From Phocaeicola plebeius (GTDB lineage Bacteria > Bacteroidota > Bacteroidia > Bacteroidales > Bacteroidaceae), in NCBI GenBank assembly GCA_004558305.1, contig SFDG01000004.1, positions 1-54,760 on the forward strand: a DNA stretch of 54,760 nt, in the 5' to 3' direction. Under the pieces are notes generated by a model. That model saw nothing but the letters and a program-made list of their open reading frames with translations. It was not told where the DNA came from and made no database searches. Every line of letters begins with the position of its first letter. Positions within the stretch are counted from its first letter, which is position 1. Shown here piece after piece: positions 1 through 8,419 of the stretch. Both the position numbers and the translations under genes were made by a program.

Positions 1-117
1 ATAATATTATATATATATTATTATATATATAGATATTGAGTATTTTATCACTAAAACTGCTCGTCTTCATTACGCCTCTTTGAAGCGGAAGAATGAGGGA
101 GCAGGGACATGGGAAGT

Positions 118-254
118 GTCTTAATGACATAATGACTAATGACATAATGACCACATCTGGCCTACAAATCAGAGAGCATTCATTATAGTATAAAAAGCTA
201 TTTTTTTGATTTATTTAGTTTTCATTATGTCATTAGTCATTATGTCATTAAGAC
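118..254. repeat. 33-bp perfect inverted repeat flanking an AT-rich spacer
   Basis: Bases 118-150 and 222-254 are exact reverse complements over 33 bp, separated by 71 bp. Each arm is itself built from a repeated TGACATAATGAC core. The pair lies between an AT-rich left edge (1-60) and the 3' end of tatC. It could form a long hairpin at the end of the tatC transcript or be the remnant of a mobile miniature element; no coding sequence is visible in 1-287. Confidence 0.8.
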
Positions 255-287
255 GGTTCACAGATGAACGTGCCCTATGTGCCTCCC

Positions 288-1115
288 CTACTCTTCCGCC
301 TGTACGGAAGGCCGGCGGGCATTCACCCTCCGCACGACGGACAGGCTCAGCTCGTAGAGCAGGCACATCGGACAGGCCACCACGAGCAGGGTGAAGACAT
401 CCGAGGTCGGCGTAATGACGGCAGCCACGATGAGGATGAGCACAATGGCATGGCGGCGGTAACGGCGCATGAAGGAGGCGGAGAGCAGGCCCAGACGGGC
501 AAACAGCCACGAGAGGACGGGCATCTCGAACACGATGCCCATGGACAGGCACATCACGAGCAAGGTGCTCATGTAGGAGGACAGGGAAATCATGTTCACC
601 ACTTCCCGGCTGACCTGATAGGTGCCCAGAAACCGGAAGGTGAGCGGGAAAAGGAGAAAGTAGGTGAGCAATACGCCCGACAGGAACATCGCATAGCCGC
701 AACAGACGGCCGTGACGGCGTAGCGCCGCTCGTGGGCATAGAGCGCAGGAGACACGAAGCGGAAGAGCTGGTAGAGGATGTAGGGCGACGCGCACAGCAC
801 CCCTGCACACATCGCCGTCTTGACATGGATGAGGAACTGCTCGGCCAGTCCGGTATTGATGAGCTGCACCTCGAAGCTGCCGAAGGGCTCTCCGCCCCAC
901 AGGCTGCCCAGGCCGGAGAGAAGGCGGTAGGTGACGAAACCGGCATCCTTGGGGGCAAGGACGACGGCAAACAGTTCTTCCTTGAACAGGAAGGCCACCA
1001 GGCCGGTGACGACCGTCACGACGACCACCCGTATCAATACGGCCCGCAGCGCGTCGAGATGGTCCCAGAAGCTCTGCCCGGAGTCGGTAGCTGTCGGCAG
1101 GCTATTGCTTGTCAT
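288..1115 (-). CDS. tatC: Twin-arginine translocase subunit TatC
   Basis: TatC is the multi-spanning inner-membrane receptor that binds twin-arginine signal peptides and, with TatA, exports folded proteins. The 275-residue product has the usual six hydrophobic segments and the family start FWDHLDALR near residues 16-24, followed by a short charged C-terminal tail. Its start overlaps the end of tatA by 14 bp, so the two are translationally linked on one minus-strand transcript. Two genes just upstream encode proteins with twin-arginine motifs, which gives the transporter local clients. No TatB is seen; a minimal TatAC system is usual in Bacteroidota. Confidence 0.96.
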   Translation of the reverse strand: MTSNSLPTATDSGQSFWDHLDALRAVLIRVVVVTVVTGLVAFLFKEELFAVVLAPKDAGFVTYRLLSGLGSLWGGEPFGSFEVQLINTGLAEQFLIHVKTAMCAGVLCASPYILYQLFRFVSPALYAHERRYAVTAVCCGYAMFLSGVLLTYFLLFPLTFRFLGTYQVSREVVNMISLSSYMSTLLVMCLSMGIVFEMPVLSWLFARLGLLSASFMRRYRRHAIVLILIVAAVITPTSDVFTLLVVACPMCLLYELSLSVVRRVNARRPSVQAEE

Positions 1116-1299
1116 CGGAGGCAGGTTCCTTGATGTCCTTTTCCACCTCGTTCATCCCCTCCTTGAAGGCCCGCACTCCCTTGCCGATGCCTTTCATGAG
1201 TTCGGGAATCTTCTTGCCGCCGAAGAACAGCAGCACCACCAGGGCAATCAGCAGCACTTCCTGAAGGCCTATGCTGCCGAGAAACAGTAAACGAATCAT
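1102..1299 (-). CDS. tatA: Twin-arginine translocase subunit TatA/E
   Basis: TatA is the small pore-forming subunit of the Tat exporter. The 65-residue protein shows the family layout: a single N-terminal membrane helix (about residues 8-26), the hinge FFGGKKIPEL, an amphipathic helix (about 35-50) and a short acidic and lysine-rich tail. It lies immediately upstream of tatC, overlapping it by 14 bp, and only two bases after a small membrane-protein gene, so all three are probably co-transcribed on the minus strand. The length and the hinge are typical, and no TatB-like extension is present. Confidence 0.95.
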   Translation of the reverse strand: MIRLLFLGSIGLQEVLLIALVVLLFFGGKKIPELMKGIGKGVRAFKEGMNEVEKDIKEPASDDKQ

Positions 1300-1301
1300 A
1301 G

Positions 1302-1817
1302 TCAGTTGCGGATTAAACGGTTAATGAACAGCCAGCCTCCCACTACCTGCAGCAGCATTCCGGGAATGCCGATGCGGAAATCCTGGGCGGCCAGGTAGAA
1401 ATCGCCTTTCAAGGCCCATTCGCCCAAGGTGCCGAGCACCTGATAGGCCAGTACCACTCCGGCCAGCAAGGGGAGGGTGACACGGCCGCTGCGACGGGCT
1501 GTGGCTCCGGCTGCCACTGCCAGCAGTACGGACTTCAGCAGGATGGCCGGAAGGGCGGACGGCAGCGGCATTCCGAAGAGGAACGAATTGACGAGGGGAG
1601 AGGCCACGGCAACGAGCAGGCCCACGCGCCACCCGTATTTGTAGGCCCCGATGAGGGTGAAGAAATAGATGGGCAGCCAGATCATCCCTCCTTGCGGGAC
1701 GAGGTGGAAGAGTTGCGGCAGGGCAATGTTGCCCAGCACGAACAGCAGGGCTGCCAGATAGGTTTTCGCATCATTGTACTCCAGCGAATGGAGTCGTACG
1801 GTAGTTGTTGTTTGCAT
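1302..1817 (-). CDS. Small integral membrane protein, ECF-transporter S-component-like
   Basis: This 171-residue protein is almost entirely hydrophobic, with about five predicted membrane helices and small loops. The architecture (short N-terminal arm, five or six helices, ending in GWLFINRLIRN) resembles the substrate-capture S components of ECF vitamin transporters, but no motif visible by eye fixes the ligand. Its stop is two bases upstream of the tatA start, which suggests co-transcription with tatA-tatC. The start at 1817 is the first ATG before the hydrophobic part. S-component membership is a family-level inference; a plain DUF membrane protein is the alternative. Confidence 0.7.
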   Translation of the reverse strand: MQTTTTVRLHSLEYNDAKTYLAALLFVLGNIALPQLFHLVPQGGMIWLPIYFFTLIGAYKYGWRVGLLVAVASPLVNSFLFGMPLPSALPAILLKSVLLAVAAGATARRSGRVTLPLLAGVVLAYQVLGTLGEWALKGDFYLAAQDFRIGIPGMLLQVVGGWLFINRLIRN

Positions 1818-1890
1818 GATAATGATATTTTTTCTTTCCGTTTTCTATATTGGGTTTCTTTCCTTGGTTCTTGACTTGTCAGTCTGAACG

Positions 1891-1923
1891 CCATCACACG
1901 TTGTGTGAAACGATTCGATAATG
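1891..1923. repeat. Copy 1 of a 33-bp dispersed repeat with a TCACAC-GTGTGA palindrome
   Basis: The 33 bases are identical to 27308-27340. The left part is a small palindrome, TCACACGTTGTGTGA. Both copies lie in short intergenic gaps outside coding sequence, here just upstream of the membrane-protein gene. Confidence 0.85.
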
Positions 1924-1982
1924 GTGCTGTAGGGGCGGACCTGCGTGTCCGCCCGGAATGCCGAGGTGGATGTTTCCATTCA

Positions 1983-2408
1983 TCATGACGAAATGACTTT
2001 TCTTTCCTCCAGAAACCGGCGAATCCGCGGCAGACACTCGGCAGCCGTGGTGCAGTCGCTGCACAGCTTCTCCACAGGACAGACACCGCTGCCGCTGCGG
2101 TTGACGATATGGGGAACCTCCTGCCCATAGCGGACCGGAATCCCCTGCGCCTGCAGCAGCTGCAGGGCAGGCGTACTGATGACACCGGCAGCCACTTCCT
2201 TCACGCCTCCCAGCACCATGAGGGCAGCCGCCCCCTTGCCCACCACCTTGTCGGCCACGGCGGCTCCCGCCAGCGGATGCCGGGCATCGCCCAACAGGAA
2301 GTACAGGTCGGCTACCCCGCGGCCATGGAAGGTACGGATGCCGTCGGCAGTGGCCACCACAAGAGAAGCCTGCTCCCGCTCCAGCAGTTCGACAAGCGGT
2401 CCGGTCAT
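1983..2408 (-). CDS. DUF1893 domain protein
   Basis: The 141-residue product begins MTGPLVELLEREQASLVV and matches DUF1893, small proteins with a deaminase-like fold whose function is not established. The family-like stretches are the hydrophobic strand with GVADLYFLLGD and the AADKVVGKGAAALMVLGGV region; the C-terminal third adds a cysteine-rich patch (CPVEKLCSDC, then AAEC) that may bind metal. The frame stays open far upstream, but I chose the start at 2408 because it gives an ATGA overlap with the aldo/keto reductase gene, implying translational coupling, and because the family similarity begins there. Coupling to an Fe-S oxidoreductase suggests a redox-related role, which is inference. 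Confidence 0.85.
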   Translation of the reverse strand: MTGPLVELLEREQASLVVATADGIRTFHGRGVADLYFLLGDARHPLAGAAVADKVVGKGAAALMVLGGVKEVAAGVISTPALQLLQAQGIPVRYGQEVPHIVNRSGSGVCPVEKLCSDCTTAAECLPRIRRFLEERKVISS

Positions 2409-3838
2409 AGCGTGCCTTGTTTCAACTGTTCCACGTAAGCGTCGATGCGATGCAGCTCCTTCGGGATGTCGATGCCCTGCGGACAATGCGGCGAGCACTG
2501 ATTGCACCCGATGCAATGGCTGGCCTGCCGCAGCTTCGGCACGCTCCGGTCGTACCCCACCAGGAAAGCACGGCGGGCACGGCGGTAGTCGGCGTTCTCG
2601 GACGTGACAGGGAGGTTGCCCTCGTTCAGGCACTTGTTGTAGTGCGACAGGATGGCCGGGATGTCCAGCCCGTAGGGACAGGGCATGCAGTAGTTGCACT
2701 GGTTGCAGGGAATGGTGTTGAACTTCATCATCTCCGTGGCCGTCTCCTGCAGGAAATGGAACTCGTCGTCCGTCAGCGGCTTCAGGGGGCAGTACGTCAG
2801 CAGGTTGTCCTGCAGGTGCTCCATGCGGGTCATGCCGCTCAGCACCGTCAGCACGCCGGGGAAGCTGCCGGCAAAGCGGAAGGCCCACGAGGCCACGCTC
2901 CGTTCGGGCTCGCGCTGCTTGAGGCGGGCCACGATGCGGTCGGGCACGTTGGAGAGTCGTCCTCCCAGCAGCGGCTCCATGATGACGGCCGGAATGCCCC
3001 GCCGCTCCAGTTCGCCATACAGGTAGTCGGCATTGGTATTGACCGAATTGTTCTGGCTGGCATACTTCCAGTCGAGGTAGTTGAGCTGGATCTGCACGAA
3101 ATCCCACTTGTATTCATCGTGGCGCGAGAGCAGGTAGTCGAACACCTTGATGTCCCCGTGATAGGAGAAGCCGAGGTTGCGGATGCGTCCGGCCTCGCGT
3201 TCCTGCAACAGGAAATCGAGGACACCGTTCTTCACATAGCGGTCTTCGTACTCCTGCATCCCCTTGCCCATGCCCACGGCATGAAGCAGCAGATAGTCCA
3301 CATAGTCGGTCTGCAGCTCTTTCAGGGAGTTGCGGTACATGGCGATGGAAGCCTCCCGGCTCCACGTATCGGGCGAGAAATTCGACAGTTTGGTGGCGAT
3401 GAAGTACTTGTCGCGCGGATGGCGGCTAAGGGCAATGCCCGTGGCCCGTTCCGAGAAGCCCTTGCAATAGGCCGGGGAGGTGTCGAAATAGTTCACCCCA
3501 TGCGCCAAGGCATAGTCCACCAGTTCGTTCACCTGTTCCTGGTCGATTTCATTACTCTTCTTGCCCGATTTGTCGCTGTCCTTGAACGGCAAGCGCATCA
3601 TCCCGAAGCCGAGAAGGGACACGCGGTCGCCCTTCACAGGATGGGTGCGATAGGTCATCTGCCCTTCCGACAAGTGTTCTACGGCAGAAACCGCCTCCCC
3701 GCCCGACGGATTCCGACGGGGGCCACAACCCACCAGCGCAGCCGCCGAAACGGCAGCCGTCCCCGCGCCGAGGCATTTCAGAAAGTCCCGGCGGTTCATC
3801 TCATGATGATTAGTATGCGTTGTTTCCATATTCTTCAT
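2405..3838 (-). CDS. Tat-exported aldo/keto reductase with C-terminal 4Fe-4S clusters
   Basis: The protein (477 residues) opens with a twin-arginine signal, RRDFLK at 16-21, followed by a hydrophobic stretch ending in LVGC, so it is probably exported folded by Tat and may be lipid-anchored. The middle is an aldo/keto reductase barrel with the expected acid (NYFDTSPAY), lysine (IATKLSN) and histidine (YLLLHAVG). The C-terminal 100 residues carry two cysteine clusters, CNQCNYCMPC and CIGCNQCSPHC, of ferredoxin type. It overlaps the DUF1893 gene by 4 bp and follows the polyferredoxin gene. An internal ATG at 3799, directly before the RR motif, is an equally good start. The substrate is unknown. 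Confidence 0.92.
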   Translation of the reverse strand: MKNMETTHTNHHEMNRRDFLKCLGAGTAAVSAAALVGCGPRRNPSGGEAVSAVEHLSEGQMTYRTHPVKGDRVSLLGFGMMRLPFKDSDKSGKKSNEIDQEQVNELVDYALAHGVNYFDTSPAYCKGFSERATGIALSRHPRDKYFIATKLSNFSPDTWSREASIAMYRNSLKELQTDYVDYLLLHAVGMGKGMQEYEDRYVKNGVLDFLLQEREAGRIRNLGFSYHGDIKVFDYLLSRHDEYKWDFVQIQLNYLDWKYASQNNSVNTNADYLYGELERRGIPAVIMEPLLGGRLSNVPDRIVARLKQREPERSVASWAFRFAGSFPGVLTVLSGMTRMEHLQDNLLTYCPLKPLTDDEFHFLQETATEMMKFNTIPCNQCNYCMPCPYGLDIPAILSHYNKCLNEGNLPVTSENADYRRARRAFLVGYDRSVPKLRQASHCIGCNQCSPHCPQGIDIPKELHRIDAYVEQLKQGTL

Positions 3839-3872
3839 TCCTCATGCATCATTTTAAATTTTAAATTTTAAA

Positions 3873-5399
3873 TTAAATAACGCTATGCCGCTCATGCCCC
3901 TCCACGTAGATGGCACTGAACGGGCGAGCCGGGCAAAGGTTCTCGCAGGCACCGCAGCCGATGCAGCGCTCGGTGTTCACCACGGGAATCCGCACGGACT
4001 TTTCGTCAGCAGGATCGGAAGGCACCATCTGAATGGCCCCCACCGGACAATGGCGGGCACAGTTGCCGCACGACACCCCGTCGGTAAGGGGGACACAATT
4101 CTCTTTCACCCACACGGCATGGCCAATCTGGATAGACGATTTGTCGGCCACCGAAATCTTCCGGATGGCTCCGGCCGGACAAACCTCCGAGCACCGGGTG
4201 CACTCGGGACGGCAATAGCCGCGCTCGTAGGACGACTCGGGCTGCATCAGGGTCTCCAGCCGGGTGGAAGGACGCAACACGCCGTTGGGGCAGACGGACA
4301 CGCAGAGCTGGCAGGCCGTGCAATGACGGGCCATGTGGCGCAGGCCCTGGGCACCGGGAGGAACTATGGGAGTGGCCCGTTCGGGAATCTTCTTGTCCTC
4401 GATGACCGCCAGTCCGCCATCCACCTTCTTCTTCTGCGCCTGGACGGCGGCAGCGGCGGCCGTGAGGGCCGTGGCGGTGAGGAACGTGCGGCGGGAGGTA
4501 TCCACGGGCTTTTCGGTGGCGGAAGCCGGCTTCCCGGCGGCAGGAGCCCGGTTCGAGGCGGCAGGAGCCGGCTGCCGGCGGTGGAGACGGAAACCGATGG
4601 CCCCGTGGCGGCACGTGTCGATGCAGTCCATGCAGGCCACGCAGCGGCTGTAGTCGATGCGATGTTCCTTGCCGTCGATGCACGCCGCCTTGCACTGGCG
4701 GGAGCACAGACCGCAGCGGTTGCACTTCGCCTCGTCAATCGTCATGCGGAACAGGGAGAAGCGGGACAGGAAGCCCAGCACCGTGCCCACCGGACAAAGC
4801 GTATTGCAATAGGTACGCCCTCCCCTCCAGGCCAGCACGCCCACCACTACAAGGGTAAGCACGGCGATGACGAAGGTAGGCAGGCTCTTGATCCACACCT
4901 CGGTAGCTGCAAAGTCATAGCTCCCCACCTGTTCGGAGTAACGGGCCAGCACATTGTTGCCCCACTGCCAGACGGGGGCGAACAGGTTGGAGGCGATGCG
5001 TCCGTAGGAGCTGTAGGGGGCCAGCAAGGCCACGAACGAGCCCACCCCGGCTATCAGCGCCACGAGGAAGAGGCCCAACACCCCGTAGCTCAATGCTTTC
5101 CGCTCGGGCGAATAGGAGAAGCGGTAGCGGTGTTTCTTCCGCCGTCCGCTGATCCAGGAAATGATGTCCTGCATCACACCCAGCGGACAGATAACCGAAC
5201 AATAGACACGGCCGACCAGCAAGGTCAGCACCACCAGCAACACCACAACGCCCACATTCAGGGCCAGCAAGGCGGGCAAGAACTGCACCTTGGCCGTCCA
5301 TCCCAGCCATGCGTGCCAGGTTCCCGTAAAGTCGAGGAACAGACCGGTAACGGCCAGGAAGAACAGGGCGGCCAGCACTCCTCTCATTTTTCTCAGCAT
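3873..5399 (-). CDS. NapH-like membrane polyferredoxin with an internal twin-arginine segment
   Basis: The first 210 residues form a NapH/CcoG-like membrane module with four or five helices and two CP motifs, CSVICPLG (67-74) and CNTLCPVG (199-205). Two ferredoxin clusters follow (CNRCGLCSRQC, CVACMDCIDTC), then a proline/alanine-rich linker and, unusually, SRRTFLT at 302-308 followed by about 14 apolar residues, i.e. a Tat signal in mid-protein. After it come further clusters (CTACQLCVSVC, CTRCSEVC, CGNCARHC, CIGCGACENLC). Such proteins pass electrons from the quinone pool or cytoplasm to periplasmic enzymes. The neighbouring Tat-exported Fe-S reductase is the likely partner. It lies 34 bp upstream of that gene on the same strand. 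Confidence 0.9.
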   Translation of the reverse strand: MLRKMRGVLAALFFLAVTGLFLDFTGTWHAWLGWTAKVQFLPALLALNVGVVVLLVVLTLLVGRVYCSVICPLGVMQDIISWISGRRKKHRYRFSYSPERKALSYGVLGLFLVALIAGVGSFVALLAPYSSYGRIASNLFAPVWQWGNNVLARYSEQVGSYDFAATEVWIKSLPTFVIAVLTLVVVGVLAWRGGRTYCNTLCPVGTVLGFLSRFSLFRMTIDEAKCNRCGLCSRQCKAACIDGKEHRIDYSRCVACMDCIDTCRHGAIGFRLHRRQPAPAASNRAPAAGKPASATEKPVDTSRRTFLTATALTAAAAAVQAQKKKVDGGLAVIEDKKIPERATPIVPPGAQGLRHMARHCTACQLCVSVCPNGVLRPSTRLETLMQPESSYERGYCRPECTRCSEVCPAGAIRKISVADKSSIQIGHAVWVKENCVPLTDGVSCGNCARHCPVGAIQMVPSDPADEKSVRIPVVNTERCIGCGACENLCPARPFSAIYVEGHERHSVI

Positions 5400-5559
5400 A
5401 ATATCGTAGAAGTTAGTTTAAATGATTCAATTCAAAATGCAGGGGCAAGTTTATAAAAAAAATCTTTCTTCCACAAGCAGGAACCATAATATTCTGTCCA
5501 TTTCCCGCCTTTTTTACTAAAAAAAGCCGGTCCGGGGCATAACGTGGCAAAAAAACAAC

Positions 5560-5567
5560 TACCTTTG
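5560..5567 (+). promoter_or_regulatory. Probable -7 element of the maeB promoter
   Basis: TACCTTTG matches the Bacteroidota -7 consensus TAnnTTTG and lies 47 bp upstream of the maeB start. No clear TTTG is found at the -33 position. Confidence 0.6.
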
Positions 5568-5614
5568 CAGCCCAAAAACAAACGGATAGCAATTAAACGA
5601 CTAATAATAAGTAT

Positions 5615-7900
5615 ATGGTAAAGATTACAAAAGAAGCCGCCTTGCTCTACCATTCGCAAGGCCGTCCGGGCAAGATAGAGGTCGTGCCCACCAAACCTTA
5701 TCGCACTCAACGCGACTTGTCCCTTGCTTATTCTCCAGGTGTGGCAGAACCCTGTCTGGAAATCCAGAAGAACGGGGATACGGCTTACGACTATACCGAC
5801 AAAGGCAACCTGGTGGCTGTCATCTCGAACGGTACGGCCGTGCTGGGACTGGGCGATATCGGCGCCATGGCCGGAAAGCCGGTGATGGAAGGAAAAGGAC
5901 TGCTGTTCAAGATCTACGGCGGCATCGACGTATTCGACATCGAAGTCAACGAAAAGGATGTCGACAAATTCATTGAGGCCGTGAAGGCCATCGCCCCGAC
6001 CTTCGGAGGCATCAACCTGGAGGACATCAAGGCACCCGAATGCTTCGAAATCGAACGCCGGCTGAAGGCGGAACTGGACATCCCCGTGATGCACGACGAC
6101 CAGCACGGGACGGCCATCATCTCCAGTGCCGGACTGCTGAACGCACTCGAAGTGGCCGGAAAGAAGATTGAGGAGGTAAAAATCGTGGTGAACGGCGCCG
6201 GTGCGGCAGCCATCTCCTGCACCAAGCTCTACGAGGCGCTGGGAGCCACCCACGAGAACATCGTGATGCTCGACTCGAAGGGAGTCATCACCAGCGACCG
6301 CGAGGGGCTGAACGAGACCAAACGCTACTTCGCCACCGACCGCCGCGATGTCCACACCCTGGAAGAAGCCGTGCGCGGGGCAGATGTCTTCCTGGGCCTG
6401 TCGAAAGGAAACGTACTGACCCAGGAGATGGTGCGCAGCATGGCCGACCATCCCATCGTCTTCGCCCTGGCGAACCCCGTCCCGGAAATTTCCTACGAGG
6501 ATGCCATGGCTTCGCGCCCTGACGTGCTGATGTCGACGGGACGTTCGGACTATCCGAACCAGATCAACAATGTCATCGGGTTCCCCTACATCTTCCGCGG
6601 CGCGCTCGACACACGTGCCACTGCCATCAACGAGGAGATGAAGCTCGCCGCCGTACGGGCCATCGCTTCGCTGGCCAAGCAGCCGGTGCCCGATGTGGTG
6701 AACAATGCCTACCATGTGAACAACCTGACCTTCGGTCCCGACTACTTCATCCCGAAGCCGGTGGACCCGCGCCTCATCACGGAAGTGTCGATGGCCGTGG
6801 CCAAGGCGGCGATGGAATCGGGCGTGGCCCGCAAGCAGATTACGGACTGGGAAGCCTACAAGCACCATCTGCGCGAACTGATGGGACAGGAGAACAAGCT
6901 GACCCGCCAGCTCTACGCCACGGCCCGCCGCAACCCGCAGCGCGTGGTCTTTGCCGAAGGCATCCACCCCAACATGCTGAAAGCGGCCGTGGAGGCCAAG
7001 GCGGAAGGCATCTGCCAGCCCATCCTGCTGGGCAACGACGAGCGCATCGAGAAGCTGGCCAAGGAGCTGGACCTGAGCCTGGAAGGTATTGAAATCGTGA
7101 ACCTGCGCCACGACCGCGAAGCGGAACGCCGCGAACGGTATGCGCATATTCTGGCCGAAAAGCGGGCCCGACAGGGGGCCAACTTCCAGGAGGCGAACGA
7201 CAAGATGTTCGAGCGCAACTACTTCGGCATGATGATGGTGGAGACGGGCGATGCGGATGCGTTCGTGACGGGTCTGTACACCAAGTATTCGAACACCATC
7301 AAGGTAGCCAAAGAGGTCATCGGCATCCGCCCGGGCTACAAGCACTTCGGGACGATGCACATCCTCAACTCGAAGCAGGGCACGTACTTCATCGCGGACA
7401 CGCTGATCAACCGGCATCCCGACACGGACACCCTCATCGACATTGCCAAGCTGACGGACCAGTCCGTTCGGTTCTTCAACCACGAGCCGGTGATGGCCAT
7501 GCTCTCCTACTCCAACTTCGGTGCCGACACGGAAGGCAGCCCGGCCAAGGTGCACGAGGCCGTGGCCTACATGCAGGAGAACTATCCCGAGCTGGCCATC
7601 GACGGTGAGATGCAGGTGAAGTTCGCCCTGAACGACCGGCTGCGCGACGAGAAATATCCGTTCACGCGGCTGAAAGGCAAGGTGGTGAACACGCTGGTAT
7701 TCCCGAACCTGAGCTCGGCCAACGCTACCTACCAGCTGCTGCAGGGCATGAGCGACACGGAAGTGCTGGGCCCCATCCAGATGGGTCTGAACAAGCCCAT
7801 CCACTTCACGGACATCGAAAGCTCGGTGCGCGACATCGTGAACATCACGGCCATCGCCTGCATCGACGCCATCGTGGCCAAGAAGATGAAAGAGCAGTAA
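5615..7900 (+). CDS. maeB: NADP-dependent malic enzyme (malic enzyme-phosphotransacetylase fusion)
   Basis: MaeB decarboxylates malate to pyruvate with reduction of NADP in the cytoplasm, supplying NADPH and pyruvate. The 761-residue length fits the multidomain class: residues 1-430 form the malic enzyme with SLAYSPGVAEPC, the metal and substrate region FGGINLEDIKAPECFEIE, and the Rossmann motif VVNGAGAAAISC; the remaining 330 residues resemble phosphotransacetylase and serve as an acetyl-CoA-responsive regulatory domain in studied homologues. It is a single-gene plus-strand unit with its own candidate promoter, and the next gene converges from the minus strand 6 bp away. No lesions are seen. 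Confidence 0.96.
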   Translation: MVKITKEAALLYHSQGRPGKIEVVPTKPYRTQRDLSLAYSPGVAEPCLEIQKNGDTAYDYTDKGNLVAVISNGTAVLGLGDIGAMAGKPVMEGKGLLFKIYGGIDVFDIEVNEKDVDKFIEAVKAIAPTFGGINLEDIKAPECFEIERRLKAELDIPVMHDDQHGTAIISSAGLLNALEVAGKKIEEVKIVVNGAGAAAISCTKLYEALGATHENIVMLDSKGVITSDREGLNETKRYFATDRRDVHTLEEAVRGADVFLGLSKGNVLTQEMVRSMADHPIVFALANPVPEISYEDAMASRPDVLMSTGRSDYPNQINNVIGFPYIFRGALDTRATAINEEMKLAAVRAIASLAKQPVPDVVNNAYHVNNLTFGPDYFIPKPVDPRLITEVSMAVAKAAMESGVARKQITDWEAYKHHLRELMGQENKLTRQLYATARRNPQRVVFAEGIHPNMLKAAVEAKAEGICQPILLGNDERIEKLAKELDLSLEGIEIVNLRHDREAERRERYAHILAEKRARQGANFQEANDKMFERNYFGMMMVETGDADAFVTGLYTKYSNTIKVAKEVIGIRPGYKHFGTMHILNSKQGTYFIADTLINRHPDTDTLIDIAKLTDQSVRFFNHEPVMAMLSYSNFGADTEGSPAKVHEAVAYMQENYPELAIDGEMQVKFALNDRLRDEKYPFTRLKGKVVNTLVFPNLSSANATYQLLQGMSDTEVLGPIQMGLNKPIHFTDIESSVRDIVNITAIACIDAIVAKKMKEQ

Positions 7901-7906
7901 ACAGCC

Positions 7907-8419
7907 TTACCCCGGCAAGCACCTGACTTCTGCATTCTGCAGGAAAGGAATGCTGCGGAGAGCCTCCATCGGAAGGCCCCGCAGCCGGGCTTCGATAGAC
8001 CGCCCCACCAGTACGTGGGTCACGACCAGCACCGTAGCGTCGGGATAATGCCGACGAAGATACTCCACACACCGCCCCGCCCGCTCGTAGAGCTGACGGG
8101 GCGTTTCGGCATCGGCAGGCACCGCCGAACGGTCCACCTCGTCGATTTTCAGTCCCGTCCAGCTGCCCCAGTCGATTTCTCGGAACAAGGGGGACTGCAC
8201 CCAGGGCAGGTGGCGCGACCCGACCGCCAGGCGCACCGTGTCGGTCACACGCTGCAAGTCGCTGCTGACCACGGCCTCCAAAGGCACCGCCTCCAGCCGG
8301 CGGCCCAATTCTACGGCCTGTTCCCTGCCCAGCTCCGTGAGGCGGCCCGGCAGCTGGCCCTGGAAGATACGGGCCAGATTCTCCTCGGTCTGCCCGTGGC
8401 GTGCCAGATACACCGTCAT
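7907..8419 (-). CDS. Histidine phosphatase family protein (phosphoglycerate-mutase-like)
   Basis: The 170-residue protein carries the branch signature ARHGQTEEN with the phospho-accepting histidine at residue 8, arginine 7, the acid in REIDWG (glutamate 81) and the second histidine in VVTHV (135). This is the small single-domain form typical of alpha-ribazole-phosphate or sugar-phosphate phosphatases; no cobalamin genes are nearby, so the substrate is open. It overlaps the upstream FNT channel gene by the 4-bp ATGA arrangement, so both are translated from one message. It ends 6 bp from maeB in a convergent arrangement. Confidence 0.9.
   Translation of the reverse strand: MTVYLARHGQTEENLARIFQGQLPGRLTELGREQAVELGRRLEAVPLEAVVSSDLQRVTDTVRLAVGSRHLPWVQSPLFREIDWGSWTGLKIDEVDRSAVPADAETPRQLYERAGRCVEYLRRHYPDATVLVVTHVLVGRSIEARLRGLPMEALRSIPFLQNAEVRCLPG

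Noticed and set aside
1983..3107. 374-residue gene covering the DUF1893 frame
   Set aside because: The upstream two thirds lie inside the aldo/keto reductase gene in another frame. Only the part from 2408 matches DUF1893.
5432..7804. Long open frame on the strand opposite maeB
   Set aside because: It mirrors a GC-rich gene, is rich in H, V, R and G, and resembles no family. The maeB reading has all family motifs.
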